From Vulcanimicrobiota bacterium (GTDB lineage: Bacteria > Vulcanimicrobiota > Vulcanimicrobiia > Eremiobacterales > Eremiobacteraceae): a stretch of 7,035 nt of DNA. The translations under genes were made by a program, and so were the position numbers. The stretch spans positions 1 through 7,035 of the forward strand of contig JAFANK010000182.1 in the NCBI GenBank assembly GCA_019232725.1, in the 5' to 3' direction. Within the stretch, counting starts at the first letter, position 1, and every line of letters begins with the position of its first letter. Positions 1 to 5,340 of the stretch are shown here, in pieces. Below the pieces are notes generated by a model, which made no database searches, had not been told where the DNA came from, and saw only the letters and a list, made by a program, of their open reading frames with translations.

Positions 1-78
1 GGCCGCTGTCGCTGCGTCACCGACCTGCGCCGGGTGCTCGCGTGCGGTCTGTTGCTTCTCCTCGTGCGGCGCGCGCAC
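1..78 (-). CDS. Possible 5' end of an unidentified gene, cut by the window edge
   Basis: Downstream of miaB on the same strand, a GTG at 78-76 opens a frame with no stop to the window edge. It encodes 26 residues beginning (M)RAPHEEKQQTAREHPAQV, hydrophilic and charged, with GC-rich third codon positions like the neighbouring genes. The GTG lies 21 bp after the miaB stop, in the same frame, which would fit a third cistron of that operon. There is no convincing Shine-Dalgarno sequence before this GTG. A GAGGAG lies inside the frame, but the next GTG after it is too far away and opens a less protein-like, arginine-rich frame. The product cannot be identified from this much sequence; it may be non-coding trailer. 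Confidence 0.25.
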   Translation of the reverse strand, partial: MRAPHEEKQQTAREHPAQVGDAATAA

Positions 79-99
79 GCCGCGGCCCCGGCGGACGAT

Positions 100-1413
100 C
101 TAGGCCACCCGGCCGACAAGGCCCCAGGTCTGCGCTTGCTCGATGACGAGGTTTGCCACTGGCGATCGCGCTGCAGCCGCATCGGTGCGAGGCCACACGA
201 CCGTGACGTTGTGGCCCGTCTTGCCGGCCATGCGCGTCGGATCTTTTTTGGATGGCCCAGACACGAGCGCGCTCACGGTCTCGCCGATGAATCGCTCGTG
301 GAAGCGCCGCGTCTGCTCGTTCTGCGCGGCGCTCACCGCTTGCAGGCGGCGCAATCGCTCTTCTTGTGGCACTTGCGGTGTCATGGTCGCCGCGGGCGTG
401 CCCGATCGCGGCGAGAACGCGAACACAAATGCGTACTCGAATGTGCCGCGTTCGACGAGCGATAAGGTCGCTTGAAAATCCGCTTCCGTTTCGGTGGGAA
501 AACCGCAGATGATATCCGTGGTCAGCGCCCAGCCGGGCAGCCGCTCGCGGAAATAGGCGACTTTGTCAAGATATTCCTCGATCGTGTACAGTCGCGCCAT
601 CGCTTTGAGCACGTCGTTGCTCCCGCTCTGCACCGGCAAGTGCAATCGCGGCTGGATGGCGGGCACCTCGGCCAGCGCATCCACGACATCGCGCGTGAGG
701 TCGTGCGGATGCGACGTGAGGAACGTCAATCGCTCGAGCGCGTCGATGCGTCCGAGACGTCGCAGGAGGCCCGCGAAATCGACACCACCGAAATTGTAGG
801 AGTTCACGTTTTGCCCAAGCAGCGTGATCTCTTTAGCACCGCAGCGGATCTCGCGGCGGATCTGCGCCTCGATGTCGTCGGGTGGAATGCTCTCCAGCGG
901 TCCGCGCGTGTACGGCACGATGCAGTACGTGCAGAACTTCTCGCAGCCACGCGTGATGCTTACGAGCGAGCGCAAGTGCGCATACTCGAGCGGCGCATCC
1001 TCTCCGGGCGCGTCTTCTGATGAAGGCATGTGCAGAGGCGTTTGCGGAGGCGGCAGATCGGTCGGCACGCCCCACTGCGCGAGCAATGCCTTGAACTGCT
1101 GATAATCCCGCGGACCGAGGAGTGCATCGACCTGTGGCGCCTTGCGCCGCATGACGGCACGATCTTTTTCCGCCAAGCAACCCGCCACGAGCAACTTGCT
1201 CTCCGGTCGTTTGAGGGCTTTGAGCTGCCCGAGCCGGCTATACACACGCATCTCCGCCTTCTCGCGGATGGCGCACGTGTTGAGGATGAGAATGTCGGCG
1301 GACTCAGGCGCGTCCGTGAAGGTGCAACCCATCGACCATGCTTGGTGCGCAAGGCCGTTGGAATCGGCCACGTTCATCTGACAGCCGAAGGTCTGCAGAT
1401 AGATGGAGGGCAT
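100..1413 (-). CDS. miaB: MiaB: tRNA-2-methylthio-N6-isopentenyladenosine(37) synthase
   Basis: Radical-SAM methylthiotransferase that adds a methylthio group at C2 of i6A37 in tRNAs reading UNN codons; a cytosolic enzyme with two [4Fe-4S] clusters. The protein is 437 residues, slightly shorter than E. coli MiaB. The N-terminal UPF0004 domain opens with YLQTFGCQMN and supplies Cys11, Cys47 (NTC) and Cys79 (AGC). The radical-SAM CxxxCxxC is Cys157/161/164 in RGCEKFCTYCIVPYTRG. QNVNSY (201-206), LPVQSGS (259-265) and GFPTETE (304-310) are typical of the family. Residues about 373-437 form the TRAM RNA-binding domain. The ATG at 1413 is chosen because MPSIYLQTFG is the normal family N-terminus; the frame is open further upstream, but that stretch antiparallels no family sequence and overlaps the preceding gene in another frame. 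It lies 37 bp after the PEGA-protein gene, probably co-transcribed. MiaB rather than RimO or MtaB because of QMN and VPYTRG. Confidence 0.97.
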   Translation of the reverse strand: MPSIYLQTFGCQMNVADSNGLAHQAWSMGCTFTDAPESADILILNTCAIREKAEMRVYSRLGQLKALKRPESKLLVAGCLAEKDRAVMRRKAPQVDALLGPRDYQQFKALLAQWGVPTDLPPPQTPLHMPSSEDAPGEDAPLEYAHLRSLVSITRGCEKFCTYCIVPYTRGPLESIPPDDIEAQIRREIRCGAKEITLLGQNVNSYNFGGVDFAGLLRRLGRIDALERLTFLTSHPHDLTRDVVDALAEVPAIQPRLHLPVQSGSNDVLKAMARLYTIEEYLDKVAYFRERLPGWALTTDIICGFPTETEADFQATLSLVERGTFEYAFVFAFSPRSGTPAATMTPQVPQEERLRRLQAVSAAQNEQTRRFHERFIGETVSALVSGPSKKDPTRMAGKTGHNVTVVWPRTDAAAARSPVANLVIEQAQTWGLVGRVA

Positions 1414-1422
1414 GATCGCGAG

Positions 1423-1430
1423 GTTCTCTG
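1423..1430 (-). promoter_or_regulatory. CAGAGAAC leader word / weak ribosome binding site of miaB
   Basis: CAGAGAAC lies 9 nt before the miaB ATG. Its AGAGAA part could pair weakly with the anti-Shine-Dalgarno sequence. The identical octamer precedes the upstream PEGA-protein gene at a spacing of 8 nt. Confidence 0.4.
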
Positions 1431-1450
1431 AAAGTGGCCGGCGCGCCCTG

Positions 1451-2227
1451 TCAGCGCGTCGCGGCCTTGTTCTGCGAGCTGATCCGCTGCAGCAAGGACA
1501 TCGGCAGGTAGGGTTTGCCCCCGACCATGGCCGGTGCGACGGAAAGGACGCCTGGTTTGCCGTTGAGGACGTATGTCCGCGATCCGACCGTGCACTCGAG
1601 CTCCATGCCATTGTGATGGATCGCGATCTCATCGCCGGACACCGTGAAGTCGCTTGCCGGCACGTAGTCCACGAGCGCGGCCAACATGTCGGCACTGCCC
1701 ATCTGCGTCGTCGAGGATGAACGCGGCGCGAGCGAGATGGTCGTGGTCGTGTCCGGATAGATGCGAATGCTCGTGGTCGTGCGCGTAGCTCCGCGCTGGA
1801 CGAGCAAGATGTGATCGCCGGCGTTTTCGGGCTGCGCGTCGTAAGGCGGCGTCAGCGCCACTCCGTCGATGAAGATCTTCGCCCCTTCAGCGCCGCGAAC
1901 CGTGAGCGCACCTTTTGCATGAGACTGTTCTTGGGGTTGCGGCGCGTTTGCCGTGAGCACTGCATTGACCGACGCGACGTGCCCTGACACCACGTCGACC
2001 GCCGTGCTTTGCGGCTGCCAACCCGAGCGCGTTAGCGTGAGAAAATGACGACCTGCGTCGAGACCGTCGACGAACAGCGGCGTGTTGCCCAGGTAATTGC
2101 CGTCCATCCAGACGCTCGCGCCGGGTGGCAGCGTGCTGACGTAGACGCTCCCGTGTGCGCTCGACGCGATCACCGGCGCCACCGCGAGCACCAAGGCAAG
2201 AGCCGTCACGAGCACACGCATAGACAT
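1451..2227 (-). CDS. Exported protein with two PEGA repeats and a copper-amine-oxidase-N-like (stalk) domain
   Basis: A 258-residue protein, function unknown. Residues 3-24 are a signal peptide (MRVLVTALALVLAVAPVIA core, likely cut after SSA24), so it should be exported. PEGA repeat 1 spans about 26-92: GSVYVSTLPPGASVWMDGNYLG, then G-TP and the LDAGRHFLTLTRSGW element. A second, more diverged PEGA repeat spans about 106-166 (GALTV, GAKIFIDG, TPPYD, AGDHILLV). A Thr/Ser-rich linker (about 150-175) leads to a C-terminal domain (about 178-250) whose YVLNGKPGVLSVAPAMVGGK and following PYLPMSLL match the stalk fold found in copper amine oxidase N-terminal regions, usually seen in cell-surface proteins. 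PEGA domains are generally surface or adhesion-like modules. The ATG at 2227 is preferred because the signal peptide follows at once; a second in-frame ATG at 2221 is equally possible. It is the first gene of the minus-strand unit, 37 bp before miaB. No catalytic residues are apparent. Confidence 0.85.
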   Translation of the reverse strand: MSMRVLVTALALVLAVAPVIASSAHGSVYVSTLPPGASVWMDGNYLGNTPLFVDGLDAGRHFLTLTRSGWQPQSTAVDVVSGHVASVNAVLTANAPQPQEQSHAKGALTVRGAEGAKIFIDGVALTPPYDAQPENAGDHILLVQRGATRTTTSIRIYPDTTTTISLAPRSSSTTQMGSADMLAALVDYVPASDFTVSGDEIAIHHNGMELECTVGSRTYVLNGKPGVLSVAPAMVGGKPYLPMSLLQRISSQNKAATR

Positions 2228-2235
2228 GTGACGAT

Positions 2236-2243
2236 GTTCTCTG
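2236..2243 (-). promoter_or_regulatory. CAGAGAAC leader word before the PEGA-protein gene
   Basis: The octamer CAGAGAAC, identical to the one before miaB, lies 8 nt before the ATG at 2227 and 14 nt before the alternative ATG at 2221. It is the best ribosome-binding-site candidate for this gene, although it is not a strong Shine-Dalgarno sequence. Confidence 0.4.
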
Positions 2244-2282
2244 CGTGCACAAACCGACCTTGGGGCTTGGAGATGTCGCACT

Positions 2283-2297
2283 CCGGCCGAGGGCCGG
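2283..2297 (+). promoter_or_regulatory. Inverted repeat enclosing the der Shine-Dalgarno sequence
   Basis: CCGGCC-GAG-GGCCGG is a perfect 6-bp inverted repeat with a 3-nt loop, ending one base before the GTG at 2298. The likely Shine-Dalgarno GAGGG (2289-2293) lies in the loop and the right-hand stem arm. If the hairpin forms in mRNA it would partly hide the ribosome binding site. Such repeats also arise by chance in GC-rich DNA. Confidence 0.35.
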
Positions 2298-3701
2298 GTG
2301 GGCGTGGACAGCGAAGCCGCATCTATCGTGTCCGAGACACCCATCGTTGCCATCGTTGGTCGTCCGAACGTCGGCAAATCCGCGCTGTTCAACCGCCTGG
2401 TCGGCAAGCGCATGGCTATCGTCGAGGCCACGCCGGGAGTGACGCGTGACCGGCTCTACGGCGTCGTCGAATGGAACGACGCCACGTTCGCGCTCGTCGA
2501 CACGGGTGGCATCGAAGTGGGCAAAGTCGACGATGTCACGGCGCAGACTCGGGCGCAGGCGCAGATGGCGATCGACCAAGCAGCGCTCATCATCTTCGTG
2601 GTCGACGCCAAGACCGGCGTGATGAGCCAGGATGTCGACGTCGCGGAACTGTTGCGGCCGTACCGCGACCGCGTGCTGCTGGTCGCCAACAAAGTGGAAT
2701 CTCCCGCGACTGCGGCCAGCATCTACGAATTCTGTTCGCTCGGCTTTGACGTGCCGCTCGCCGTCTCGTCTATCCACGGACTGCAAAGCGGCGACCTGCT
2801 CGATGCCATCGTCACGCGATTGCCGCCACCAGCGCCACCACCGGACGACGATGATGCGACCGTGCGGCTCGCATTCGTCGGACAGCCCAACGTCGGCAAG
2901 TCGTCACTGGTCAATGCGCTGCTCGGCCAGCAGCGCGCAGTTGTTGCTGCGACCCCGGGCACGACGCGCGACGCCACGGACACGGCGATCGACGTCGACG
3001 GGCGCCGTTTTGTCATCATCGATACGGCCGGCATTCGCAAACACGAACGGCGCGGGCCCGCGCTCGAACATTTCGGCACGCTGCGAGCGGTGGCCGCGAT
3101 CGGTCGCTGCGATGTTGCGGTGTTGGTCATCGACGTGATGGCCGGCGCGACCACCCAGGATCAGCGCATCGCCGGCCTCGCGATCGAGGAAGGCAAAGGC
3201 CTCATCCTCCTCCTCAATAAGCTCGATCTGGTGGAGAACGCGGCATTTGACCGGGAACAGGCCAACGAGTTGATCCGGACGGCTTTTGCGTTCGCCCCAT
3301 ACGCGTCGATCATGTACGCTTCTGCGCTGACCAAGCGCGGCGTGCACAAGGTCTGGGATGCCGCGGCTGCAGTGGCGGGCGCACGGCGCACGCGCGTGCC
3401 CACGGCCAAGCTCAACCTCGTCGTCCGTGATGCCTTCCGGGCGCGCCCGCCGGCGCCGTTCCGCGGCAAGGCGATGAAGATCTACTATGCGACGCAGACC
3501 GCGGTCGGGCCGCCCACATTTGTGTTCTTCGTGAATGACCCGCGGCTCTTGCACTTCTCCTATCAGCGGTATCTGGAGAATTCGCTGCGCGAGGCCTTCC
3601 CGTTTGAGGGCACGCCGGTGCGCCTTGTGTTCCGGCCGCGCGTGCAACAAGACACGACGGATGCGGACACGCTCATCGCGGCAGGCGACCAGCGCAGCTG
3701 A
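2298..3701 (+). CDS. der: Der (EngA): tandem-domain GTPase for 50S ribosome assembly
   Basis: Essential GTPase acting late in 50S subunit maturation; 467 residues, within the family range. GTPase domain 1: G1 GRPNVGKS (21-28), TPGVTRD (45-51), DTGG (68-71), G4 NKVE (131-134), SSIHG (157-161). A Pro/Asp-rich linker with PPPAPPPDDDD (176-186) follows. GTPase domain 2: GQPNVGKS (195-202), TPGTTRD (219-225), DTAG (242-245), NKLD (307-310), SAL (342-344). The C-terminal KH-like domain (about 370-450) carries KIYYATQ and FVNDPRLLHFSYQRYLEN. The domain 1 G4 has Glu where NKxD is usual; I recall Glu there in some other Der proteins, so this is probably tolerated. In-frame start candidates are GTG 2298 (Shine-Dalgarno spacing only 4), GTG 2304 (spacing 10, perhaps better) and GTG 2328; the conserved domain starts after all three. 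First gene of the der-plsY-efp operon; its TGA shares one base with the plsY ATG. Confidence 0.97.
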   Translation: MGVDSEAASIVSETPIVAIVGRPNVGKSALFNRLVGKRMAIVEATPGVTRDRLYGVVEWNDATFALVDTGGIEVGKVDDVTAQTRAQAQMAIDQAALIIFVVDAKTGVMSQDVDVAELLRPYRDRVLLVANKVESPATAASIYEFCSLGFDVPLAVSSIHGLQSGDLLDAIVTRLPPPAPPPDDDDATVRLAFVGQPNVGKSSLVNALLGQQRAVVAATPGTTRDATDTAIDVDGRRFVIIDTAGIRKHERRGPALEHFGTLRAVAAIGRCDVAVLVIDVMAGATTQDQRIAGLAIEEGKGLILLLNKLDLVENAAFDREQANELIRTAFAFAPYASIMYASALTKRGVHKVWDAAAAVAGARRTRVPTAKLNLVVRDAFRARPPAPFRGKAMKIYYATQTAVGPPTFVFFVNDPRLLHFSYQRYLENSLREAFPFEGTPVRLVFRPRVQQDTTDADTLIAAGDQRS

Positions 3702-4312
3702 TGTGGCTCGCGCTTGGGCTCATCTGCGCCTACCTCGTCGGCTCGATTCCGTTCGGCATCGTGGTCGGCCGTGGCATCTTCGGCGTCGACCCGCGCACCG
3801 TCGGCAGCGGCAACATCGGCGCGGCCAATGCGATGCGAGCGCTCGGGCCGATTGGTGCTGCACTCGTCTTGCTCGGCGATGTCATCAAAGGTGTGGTGCC
3901 GACGGCACTTGCCACCTATTGGCTTGGCTACGGACATTGGGGCGTCGCTGCGACCGGCTTAGCGACAATTGTCGGACACAATTGGTCGATTTTTCTTGGA
4001 TTCCGCGGCGGCAAAGGCGTGGCGACGGGCTTAGGCGTACTCGTGGTGTTGTCGTGGCAAGCGACGATCGTGTTCGCGATCGTTTGGTTCGTCACCGTGG
4101 CGGTGACTCGCTACTCCTCATTGGGGTCGATCCTCGCCAGCGCTGCCGTACCGGTGAGCTTAGGCCTCATGCATGCGCCCCTCCCGTACGAGATCTACGC
4201 CATCATCGCGCTCGTGTTCGTCGTTTGGCGACATGCCGCGAACATCTCACGCCTGATGGCCGGCACGGAGCTCCGTATCGGCATGTCAAAGGAGAAAAAC
4301 GGACCGCCGTGA
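3701..4312 (+). CDS. plsY: PlsY: acyl-phosphate:glycerol-3-phosphate acyltransferase
   Basis: Integral membrane enzyme that transfers an acyl group from acyl-phosphate (made by PlsX) to glycerol-3-phosphate, giving lysophosphatidic acid, the first committed step of phospholipid synthesis. At 203 residues it is normal length. Family motifs occur in order: GSIPFG (14-19), DPRTVGSGNIGAANAMR (30-46), DVIKG (60-64), GHNWSIFLGFRGGKGVATGLG (92-112), YSSLGSI (138-144), and RHAANISRL with GTE (177-190). Hydrophobic segments at about 2-22, 49-75, 83-100, 108-137, 143-160 and 163-178 suit a multi-pass protein. The ATG at 3701 overlaps the der stop by one base (TGATG), and the TGA overlaps the efp start (GTGA), so translation is probably coupled on both sides. 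The C-terminus is Gly-Pro-Pro-stop, a context known to slow termination. No PlsX gene is in the window. Confidence 0.96.
   Translation: MWLALGLICAYLVGSIPFGIVVGRGIFGVDPRTVGSGNIGAANAMRALGPIGAALVLLGDVIKGVVPTALATYWLGYGHWGVAATGLATIVGHNWSIFLGFRGGKGVATGLGVLVVLSWQATIVFAIVWFVTVAVTRYSSLGSILASAAVPVSLGLMHAPLPYEIYAIIALVFVVWRHAANISRLMAGTELRIGMSKEKNGPP
4290..4294 (+). promoter_or_regulatory. Shine-Dalgarno sequence of efp, inside plsY
   Basis: AGGAG, within AAAGGAG, lies in the last codons of plsY, 14 nt before the efp GTG at 4309. That is longer than the optimum, which, together with the GTGA overlap, suggests efp may rely on ribosomes that have just terminated plsY. Confidence 0.55.
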
Positions 4313-4866
4313 TTTCGAGCAACGATTTCCGCACCGGCGTCACGATCGTCGTCGACGGCCAGCTCTGGCAAGTCGTCGACTTCCAGCACGTCAAGCCCGG
4401 GAAGGGCTCCGCGTTCGTACGCACGAGGCTCAAGAACGTGGTGCGCGGGAACGTGCTTGAGAAGACCTTTCGTGCGGGCGAGATGCTCGAACGCGCGATC
4501 GTCGAAACCCGCGACATGCAATATCTGTATGGCAGCGGCGACGACTATCACTTCATGGACAATACGAACTACGAGCAGATCCATCTTGGGCACGACATGC
4601 TCGGTGACAACGTCGACCTGCTCAAAGAAGGCATGGTTGTCAGCGTCCAGTTCCACGACGGCAAAGTCATCGCGGCTGACCTTCCCAACCATGTCGATCT
4701 CGAAATCGTCGAGACCGATCCCGGCTTTCGCGGTGACACGGCGACCAACGTGCAAAAACCAGCCAAGCTCGAAACCGGCGCGACCGTCAACGTGCCGCTC
4801 TTCATCAATCCAGGCGACAAAGTCCGGATCGACACGCGCGACCGCAAATACGTCTCCCGCGTATAA
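4309..4866 (+). CDS. efp: EF-P: translation elongation factor P
   Basis: Binds between the P and E sites of the ribosome and speeds peptide-bond formation at consecutive prolines. It has 185 residues, standard length. The KOW-like N-terminal domain (about 1-62) carries KPGKGSAFVRTRLKN, with Lys32 at the loop tip; the equivalent lysine is beta-lysylated in E. coli and aminopentanol-modified in Bacillus. The first OB domain (about 66-125) has FMDNTNYEQIHL, and the C-terminal OB domain (about 128-185) has the ETDPGFRGDTA signature and ends in RKYVSRV. The start is GTG 4309, giving MISSNDFRTGVTI, the normal family N-terminus; it overlaps the plsY stop as GTGA. The same reading frame is open far upstream through plsY and the end of der, but that stretch is not protein-like. 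No modification gene (epmA, epmB, ymfI, earP) is present here, so the modification state cannot be judged. Confidence 0.97.
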   Translation: MISSNDFRTGVTIVVDGQLWQVVDFQHVKPGKGSAFVRTRLKNVVRGNVLEKTFRAGEMLERAIVETRDMQYLYGSGDDYHFMDNTNYEQIHLGHDMLGDNVDLLKEGMVVSVQFHDGKVIAADLPNHVDLEIVETDPGFRGDTATNVQKPAKLETGATVNVPLFINPGDKVRIDTRDRKYVSRV

Positions 4867-4887
4867 ACCATTCGCGGAATCGGCGAC

Positions 4888-4905
4888 GCGCGACGCTAAT
4901 CGCGC
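4888..4905. terminator. Possible terminator hairpin between efp and the GIY-YIG gene
   Basis: GCGCGA-CGCTAA-TCGCGC is a perfect 6-bp stem with a 6-nt loop, starting 21 bp after the efp stop and covering the convergent GIY-YIG stop codon. On the plus strand a GTTTT run follows only after 7 more bases, so it is not a classical intrinsic terminator. The location between convergent genes is what one expects of one. Confidence 0.3.
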
Positions 4906-5180
4906 CGCGTGCGTTTTGCTCTTCGCGCTGACCAGTGGCGGGCAAGGGCGTCCTTCTCCGCATGCGTGCGCTGCTTCAGCTCACGTTCGAAACGCAAGGC
5001 TTCGCTCTTATCGGCGAAGCGTCGCACGTAGCTCAAACGAATAGGCAGCTTCCCGCGTAAGATCTTCGACCCTTTGCCCGCATTGTGGACTTGCACCCGT
5101 TTCGTCGGGTCAAGCGCGTAGCCGCAGTAGTAGGATCCATCCGCACACCGGACGAGATACACGTGATGGCCGGTTCGCAC
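4896..5180 (-). CDS. Small GIY-YIG nuclease-family protein (YhbQ/UPF0213-like)
   Basis: A 94-residue single-domain member of the GIY-YIG superfamily, in the stand-alone YhbQ/UPF0213-type group; E. coli YhbQ is about this size and poorly characterised, possibly acting on DNA. Residues 7-20 (VYLVRCADGSYYCG) hold the two motif tyrosines, Tyr8 and Tyr18, with the second motif appearing as Y-C-G. Arg28 and His32 (KRVQVH) follow, then the GKGSK-LRGKLP element (35-46) and the presumed metal-binding Glu65 in ALRFERELKQR. All expected catalytic positions are therefore present. The C-terminal tail is very basic (ARRAKRTRRD). The GTG at 5180 is used because it lies just before the domain and no other ATG, GTG or TTG occurs back to the upstream stop at 5217-5219; no Shine-Dalgarno sequence is seen. 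It converges with efp, 29 bp apart, and is divergent from the permease gene. Confidence 0.9.
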   Translation of the reverse strand: MRTGHHVYLVRCADGSYYCGYALDPTKRVQVHNAGKGSKILRGKLPIRLSYVRRFADKSEALRFERELKQRTHAEKDALARHWSARRAKRTRRD

Positions 5181-5340
5181 TACAATGACGGGCGGGCTGT
5201 CGCCGAGGTCAAGCCGTCACTGCGCAGGATGCGCACGCCGCGGTCGGCAAAGATCGCAGCGACGATATGCATCTGCATTATGGCGCGGTTCGCTTTCGCA
5301 CGCTGAGTTCTTTTCGCGAACGCGCGCTGTTCGTGCGCCG
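5181..5340. other. Spacer between the GIY-YIG gene and the permease gene, with a possible short leader frame
   Basis: This 160-bp spacer should contain promoters for both divergent genes. Plus-strand TACAAT at 5181-5186 resembles a -10 box but has no good -35. On the minus strand TTGACC (revcomp of 5208-5213 area) resembles a -35 but lacks a good -10. One plus-strand frame, open from 5189 to the TGA at 5342-5344, includes an ATG at 5267 and would give a 25-residue peptide ending FRERALFVRR; its TGA overlaps the permease ATG as ATGA. Whether this is translated is unknown. Confidence 0.4.

Larger units (their letters stand above)
2228..2297. other. Divergent intergenic spacer between the PEGA-protein gene and der
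   Basis: This 70-bp spacer must hold the start signals of both divergent units. I find no convincing -35/-10 pair on either strand: TTGGGG and CTTGGA on the plus strand lack a partner, and TTTGTG on the minus strand lacks a -10. The recognisable elements are the CAGAGAAC word on the minus side and a small GC-rich inverted repeat on the der side. Promoters may lie inside the flanking coding regions or use non-canonical sequences. Confidence 0.5.

Noticed and set aside
1414..1695. 94-residue N-terminal extension of MiaB
   Set aside because: It is Ser/Arg/Cys-rich, overlaps the PEGA-protein gene in another frame, and the MiaB family begins at MPSIYLQTFG.
2228..2431. Upstream extension of the PEGA-protein frame across the spacer into der
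   Set aside because: It would bury the signal peptide and is antisense to the conserved Der G1 region.
1887..2786. 299-codon minus-strand frame spanning the PEGA gene and the start of der
   Set aside because: Arg/His/Asp-rich composition typical of an antisense shadow in GC-rich DNA; no motifs.
2904..3650. 248-codon minus-strand frame antisense to der
   Set aside because: Shadow frame of der; Arg/His/Asp-rich, no recognisable domain, no start signals.
3535..4308. Long upstream open extension of the efp frame, running back through plsY into der
   Set aside because: The translated stretch is Arg/Cys/His-rich without domains and overlaps two well-supported genes; EF-P homology begins exactly at GTG 4309.
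5181..5186. TACAAT as a plus-strand -10 promoter element
   Set aside because: Close to the consensus, but the appropriate -35 region (around 5158-5163, TACACG) does not match, so a promoter cannot be asserted.
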